This document shows positions 60,657-64,000 of a DNA stretch of 64,000 nt, piece by piece. Numbering within the stretch: position 1 is the first letter of the stretch; each line of letters starts with the position of its first letter. The stretch is from UBA1756 sp045132235 (GTDB lineage: Bacteria; Bacteroidota; Bacteroidia; Bacteroidales; WCHB1-69). The DNA lies in contig JBGURX010000021.1 of the NCBI GenBank assembly GCA_045132235.1, forward strand, positions 13,788 to 77,787. The letters run 5' to 3'. The translations under genes and the position numbers were made by a program. The notes below the pieces were generated by a model. It did not search any database and was not told the DNA's origin. It saw only the letters and a program-made list of their open reading frames with translations.

Positions 60657-61874
60657 ATGCGAAGAGTCGTTATAACAGGAATGGGAATATGGTCGTGCCT
60701 CGGGAAGAACTTGGAGGAGGTGCGGCAGTCGCTGTATGCGGGAAAGTCCGGCATTGGCATTGACAATGAGAGAATTGCGTACGGGTATCGCTCGCCGCTG
60801 ACGGGCATTGTGGAGCGTCCGCAGCTGAAGGGCTTGCTGGACCGCCGTTCGCGGGTGTGCATGGCCGAGGAGGGCGAGTATGCCTACATGGCCACGGCAG
60901 AGGCTCTGCGCAACGCAGGCATCGACCTCGACTATCTGGAGAAGAACGAGGTGGGCGTGCTGTACGGCAACGACTCCTCCGCCAAGTCGGTGATTGAGGC
61001 GCACATGCTGACGTTGGAGACCAAGGACACCACCCTGCAGGGGTCGGGGGCCATCTTCCAGTCGATGAACTCGACGGTGACGATGAACCTCTCCACGATT
61101 TTCAAGCTGAAGGGCATCAACATGACCATCAGTGCGGCGTGTGCGAGCAGTTCGCATGCCATCGGCTTGGGGCTGATGTTCATCCGCCAAGGGTTGCAGG
61201 ACATGATCATCTGCGGCGGTGCGCAGGAGGTCAACTACCTGTCGATGAGCAGCTTCGATGCCATCAGTGCGTTTTCCACCCGCATCAGTGACCCAACGAA
61301 GGCGTCGCGTCCGTTCGACCGCGACCGCGACGGGCTGGTGCCGGGCGGCGGGGCGGCCACAGTGATTCTGGAGGAGTACGAACACGCCGTGAAGCGCGGC
61401 GCACCCATCCTCGCTGAAGTGGTGGGCTATGGTTTTTCCTCCAACGGCGCCAACATCTCGCAGCCCAGCGACATGGGTTCGTGCATCGCCATGCAGCGCG
61501 CCATGAAGGACGCAGGGGTGCAGCCCGGCGACATCGACTACATCAACGCACACGCCACCTCCACCTTGCAGGGCGATGCCTTCGAGGCCGACGCCCTCAA
61601 CCATCTTTTCGGCGAACTGAAAACCCCCATCTCGTCCACCAAATCGATGACGGGACATGAGTGCTGGATGGCCGGCGGCAGCGAGATTGTTTATTCTAAT
61701 TTGATGATGCTCAACGATTTCATCGCACCTAATATCAACTTTGAAAATCCTGACGAACACTCACAAAACCTGAACATCGTCAACCAAACCCAAGAGAAGA
61801 AAATCAACACCTACCTTTCCAACTCCTTCGGCTTTGGCGGCACCAACAGCGCCCTTGTCGTTAAGAAAATATAA
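60657..61874 (+). CDS. Beta-ketoacyl-ACP synthase (KAS II-type)
   Basis: 405 residues. Catalytic Cys-His-His: C162 in SAACASSSHA, H299 in NAHATST and H334 in SMTGHECWMAG. It is a complete thiolase-fold enzyme. In the context of the ammonia-lyase and FabG it would be the chain-elongating synthase of an aryl-polyene/flexirubin-type route. The acyl carrier protein, dehydratase and cyclase/transferase genes of such clusters are absent from the window. Confidence 0.92.
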   Translation: MRRVVITGMGIWSCLGKNLEEVRQSLYAGKSGIGIDNERIAYGYRSPLTGIVERPQLKGLLDRRSRVCMAEEGEYAYMATAEALRNAGIDLDYLEKNEVGVLYGNDSSAKSVIEAHMLTLETKDTTLQGSGAIFQSMNSTVTMNLSTIFKLKGINMTISAACASSSHAIGLGLMFIRQGLQDMIICGGAQEVNYLSMSSFDAISAFSTRISDPTKASRPFDRDRDGLVPGGGAATVILEEYEHAVKRGAPILAEVVGYGFSSNGANISQPSDMGSCIAMQRAMKDAGVQPGDIDYINAHATSTLQGDAFEADALNHLFGELKTPISSTKSMTGHECWMAGGSEIVYSNLMMLNDFIAPNINFENPDEHSQNLNIVNQTQEKKINTYLSNSFGFGGTNSALVVKKI

Positions 61875-61937
61875 AATTCCGCCCATAGCGAGGCAACATT
61901 TCAGGAAAGAGGTTGTAATACCAACAGAAACGTCCGT

Positions 61938-62516
61938 ATGGTCAGTGACAGTGAGATTATCCGCAAGTGCAAGAATGGCAGCCGGAAGCACCAGGCCATG
62001 TTGTACGAAAAATACTCACCGATGCTGATGACGGTGTGCATCCGGTACACCCGGTGCACAGAAGATGCCGAGGACCTGCTGCACGACACGTTCGTGAAGA
62101 TATTGACGAACATCGACACGTGCGACGAAAACGGGAACATCGGCGGGTGGATGCGGAAGATTGCAGTGAACACCTGCATCAACGCCTACCACAAGAAGAA
62201 GAAGGAGGAGGGGAACATTGATGCGGAAGATGTGGCGGAGACCATTCACGACGTGAGAATACAGCAGAACGACTTCCTGACGGAAGCGGTTTTGCTGAGG
62301 TTCATACAGGAGCTGCCCGACGGTTATCGCACGGTGTTCAACCTGTTCGAGATCGACGGCTACTCGCATCAGGAGATTTCCGAAATGATCGGCACCTCCT
62401 ACACAACCGTAAGAACGCAGCTGTTCAAGGCGAAGCGTTCGTTGAAACAGAAAATCGAAAAATACCTCGGCGAGGAGATGAAAGACCACGTCGTGATAAA
62501 AAAAGAAGAAGAATGA
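61938..62516 (+). CDS. ECF RNA polymerase sigma factor
   Basis: 192 residues. Region 2 (about 15-85): YEKYSPMLMTVCIRYTR, EDLLHDTFVKIL. Region 4 (about 125-175): ELPDGYRTVFNLFEIDGYSHQEISEMIGTSYTTVRTQLFKAKRSL. No long extra domains. Its last 4 nt overlap the next gene, a membrane protein with an anti-sigma-like N-terminus, so the pair is likely a sigma/anti-sigma unit. Confidence 0.93.
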   Translation: MVSDSEIIRKCKNGSRKHQAMLYEKYSPMLMTVCIRYTRCTEDAEDLLHDTFVKILTNIDTCDENGNIGGWMRKIAVNTCINAYHKKKKEEGNIDAEDVAETIHDVRIQQNDFLTEAVLLRFIQELPDGYRTVFNLFEIDGYSHQEISEMIGTSYTTVRTQLFKAKRSLKQKIEKYLGEEMKDHVVIKKEEE

Positions 62517-63595
62517 AGGAACAGGAAATCGGAGAACTGTACAAAGAAAAGCTGTCGGGCTACGAGACGAAGCCCAGTCCGGCGGTGTGGGACGGCATTG
62601 CGAAAGCCGCCCCCGTGAAGCGGTTCGCCCGTGGGCGCCAGTTCCGCTACTGGGGTCTCTGCGCCGGAGTTCCGGCACTCTTCATGGCAGCGGTCATCAC
62701 GGCCGTGGTGCTGTTGCGTCCTGCACCGACAACCGAAAAGGTCAGCGAACCTCAAAGCCGCACCACCACACAGGCTTCTTCCATTACCCCTGAAACTTCA
62801 CAACAAAATACTGAACAACAGACCATTACCACCACTCCCACTACTGTCACTACTGTCCGTACCATTCACGCACAACCCTCAACGGTGCTGGTCAGCATGC
62901 CGACAGAGCCCGCCAGTTCGTCCGACATGAGCGTTGCCGAGCTTCCCGCCTCCTCTACTCCGGCTCCTGAAACTCCTGTGGTGGCGCAGCCCAAGAGTCT
63001 GCCTGCCAACGGCGGCAGCGGGAAGCCCAACCATCCCACCGTCAGCAACAATCCCGAACCAGAAGCTGTACAAGTTGCTGATAATCATTTTAGTAACACT
63101 AAGGAAGATTTCCATCTCACCTATAGTCACGACACGCTGGTATGCCGCAATTCCAAGCTCACGCTTTTTGTCAACAATGCCGACCACGTGTATTGGAGCT
63201 TCGGTTCCGACCTGTCGAGTGTGGATTTGATGATTGAGGAGAACACCCGTGTGGAGGCGATGGTGCACACCAAGGACGGCAAGGACACGACCATCCGCGT
63301 GAACATCACGGTATGCGACTGCGAGCTGTTCATCCCGACGGCCTTCACGCCCAACGGCGACGGTTTGAACGACGAGTGGAAAGTTTATGCGCCGGCGAAT
63401 GTCACCGATTTCGAGTGCATGGTATATGACAAAGCCGGAACCTTGCTGTTCCACACCCGCAGCATCCATCAGGGATGGAACGGCATGAACAACGGCAAGT
63501 ACCTGCCGGCGGGCGGCTATTTCTACAGCTGCCGCTACCGCGACGAGATGGGGAATCCCCACGTGCAGAAGGGTCAGGTGACGCTGGTACGGTAA
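62513..63595 (+). CDS. Anti-sigma-like membrane protein with T9SS type B (CHU_C) C-terminal domain
   Basis: 360 residues. The N-terminus (1-45, cytoplasmic, charged, with LYKEKLSGYE and VWDGIAKAAP) and one transmembrane helix (about 47-68) look like anti-sigma factors of Bacteroidetes. A Thr/Ser/Pro-rich linker and a beta-sandwich follow. The last 90 residues match the gliding-motility/CHU_C sorting domain (LFIPTAFTPNGDGLNDEWKVY, GNGMNNGKYLPAGGYFYSCRY-like end). A type B sorting domain on an inner-membrane protein is unusual. It overlaps the sigma gene (ATGA). Confidence 0.82.
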   Translation: MKEQEIGELYKEKLSGYETKPSPAVWDGIAKAAPVKRFARGRQFRYWGLCAGVPALFMAAVITAVVLLRPAPTTEKVSEPQSRTTTQASSITPETSQQNTEQQTITTTPTTVTTVRTIHAQPSTVLVSMPTEPASSSDMSVAELPASSTPAPETPVVAQPKSLPANGGSGKPNHPTVSNNPEPEAVQVADNHFSNTKEDFHLTYSHDTLVCRNSKLTLFVNNADHVYWSFGSDLSSVDLMIEENTRVEAMVHTKDGKDTTIRVNITVCDCELFIPTAFTPNGDGLNDEWKVYAPANVTDFECMVYDKAGTLLFHTRSIHQGWNGMNNGKYLPAGGYFYSCRYRDEMGNPHVQKGQVTLVR

Positions 63596-63623
63596 AGGAA
63601 TTTGCAAACCGTCTCATCCGCAA

Positions 63624-63839
63624 ATGACAAAAAAAATACTTATCTTTCTCGGCTTCTTTGCAGGGTTCGTTTTGTTCTTCTTTATCTTAGAGCATAATTT
63701 TGAAACGAAAAGCGGAGGTCCTTACAGCTATGCGGAGATAATGAAGGAATGGCCCTATTGGATTTTTTCTGGATTAATATTTGCCGGTATAGCGACCCCC
63801 TTGTGGATTTGCAGCCGCAAAAACGATGACGAAGAATAG
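63624..63839 (+). CDS. Small membrane protein, two helices
   Basis: 71 residues: hydrophobic segments at about 5-22 and 46-64, a polar loop between them (FETKSGGPYSYAEIMKEWPYW) and an acidic end (RKNDDEE). I do not recognise a family. It starts 28 nt after the sorting-domain gene, so it may belong to the same transcript. Confidence 0.6.
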   Translation: MTKKILIFLGFFAGFVLFFFILEHNFETKSGGPYSYAEIMKEWPYWIFSGLIFAGIATPLWICSRKNDDEE

Positions 63840-63895
63840 AGGGTAGAAGGCGAGGGATTGTATATCCATTCGCTGCCGCGGGCGGCCCTGCAAAC

Positions 63896-63990
63896 ATAAA
63901 GGCATTGCTGACTCAATGCTGCTTTATTGCTCGCCTCAAACCTTTCGCCCGCAAGCGGTCGACGGTTTTCCGCGAACAATAAAGGCGATG
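63896..63990. repeat. Cluster of hairpin-forming repeats at the right edge
   Basis: ATAAAGGCATTG pairs with CAATGCTGCTTTAT (2-nt bulge). GCTTTATTGCTCGC (63921) and GCGAACAATAAAGGC (63972) form a second, near-perfect inverted pair. The unit ATAAAGGC appears in direct repeat about 84 nt apart. Cut by the window edge, so the full element is not seen. Confidence 0.55.
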
Positions 63991-64000
63991 CTTTTTTGCA

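Noticed and set aside
60504..61760. 418-residue minus-strand frame
   Set aside because: Antisense of the ketosynthase gene, which has a complete Cys-His-His set.

Overview
The window looks like chromosomal DNA of a member of Bacteroidota, most likely a Bacteroidales relative. Promoters carry the Bacteroidetes -7 box TAnnTTTG instead of an E. coli -10. Secreted proteins start with MKK...AQ signal peptides. There is a type IX secretion (T9SS) plug protein, a T9SS type B/CHU_C sorting domain, BatA, TonB, a DUF349 protein and a NusB-DUF1573-YajC-YbbR block. Most of the sequence is fairly GC-rich and densely packed. No insertion sequence, prophage, CRISPR array or rRNA is visible. One tRNA (Gln, CTG anticodon) is present.

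Layout. 0-12 kb: the end of an Hsp20 gene, an esterase/nucleotidase fusion, a subtilase with a possible C-terminal beta-barrel coupled to a TPR protein, a nucleoside phosphorylase, a BatA-like protein, PepD, a beta-lactamase-fold hydrolase and TonB. 12-17.4 kb (minus strand): a membrane protein, then a three-gene set (DRTGG protein, HATPase, sensory-type [FeFe]-hydrogenase-like protein), then a bifunctional nuclease-RseC-M16 protease operon. 17.5-30.5 kb: tRNA-Gln, a YfgM-like protein, ribH, fmt, HU, tyrS, metF, the ybbR-yajC-DUF1573-nusB operon, a rhomboid protease, an EEP nuclease-fold protein, a DUF349 protein and a THUMP-like methyltransferase. 30.4-40.3 kb: a minus-strand operon (Pro/Glu-rich protein, outer-membrane protein, FtsX-type permease, T9SS plug), tdk, two small Cys-rich lipoproteins, a DUF5063 protein, pgk, an AmgK/RapZ fusion and a radical SAM activase.

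40.4-51.4 kb is the accessory part. It is an array of secreted proteins that alternate between DUF6624-like and formylglycine-generating-enzyme-like (FGE) folds. An A-F pair is duplicated as a unit, and the array shows a leader-peptide relic and a reduced FGE gene. A hicAB module and a divergent orphan hicB follow, then an outer-membrane receptor gene flanked by related AT-rich repeats. This is the best candidate for an undescribed system in the window.

51.5-64 kb: a NupG-type permease, ung, a DUF2461 protein (two related palindromes lie around ung), a third Cys-rich lipoprotein, mutY, an OmpA lipoprotein and a DUF1573 protein. Next comes a small aryl-polyene/flexirubin-like set (tyrosine ammonia-lyase-like enzyme, FabG, ketosynthase). 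The window ends with an ECF sigma factor, a membrane protein joining an anti-sigma-like N-terminus to a T9SS type B sorting domain, and a small membrane protein. All functional statements are from reading sequence and recalled family features; no search was run.
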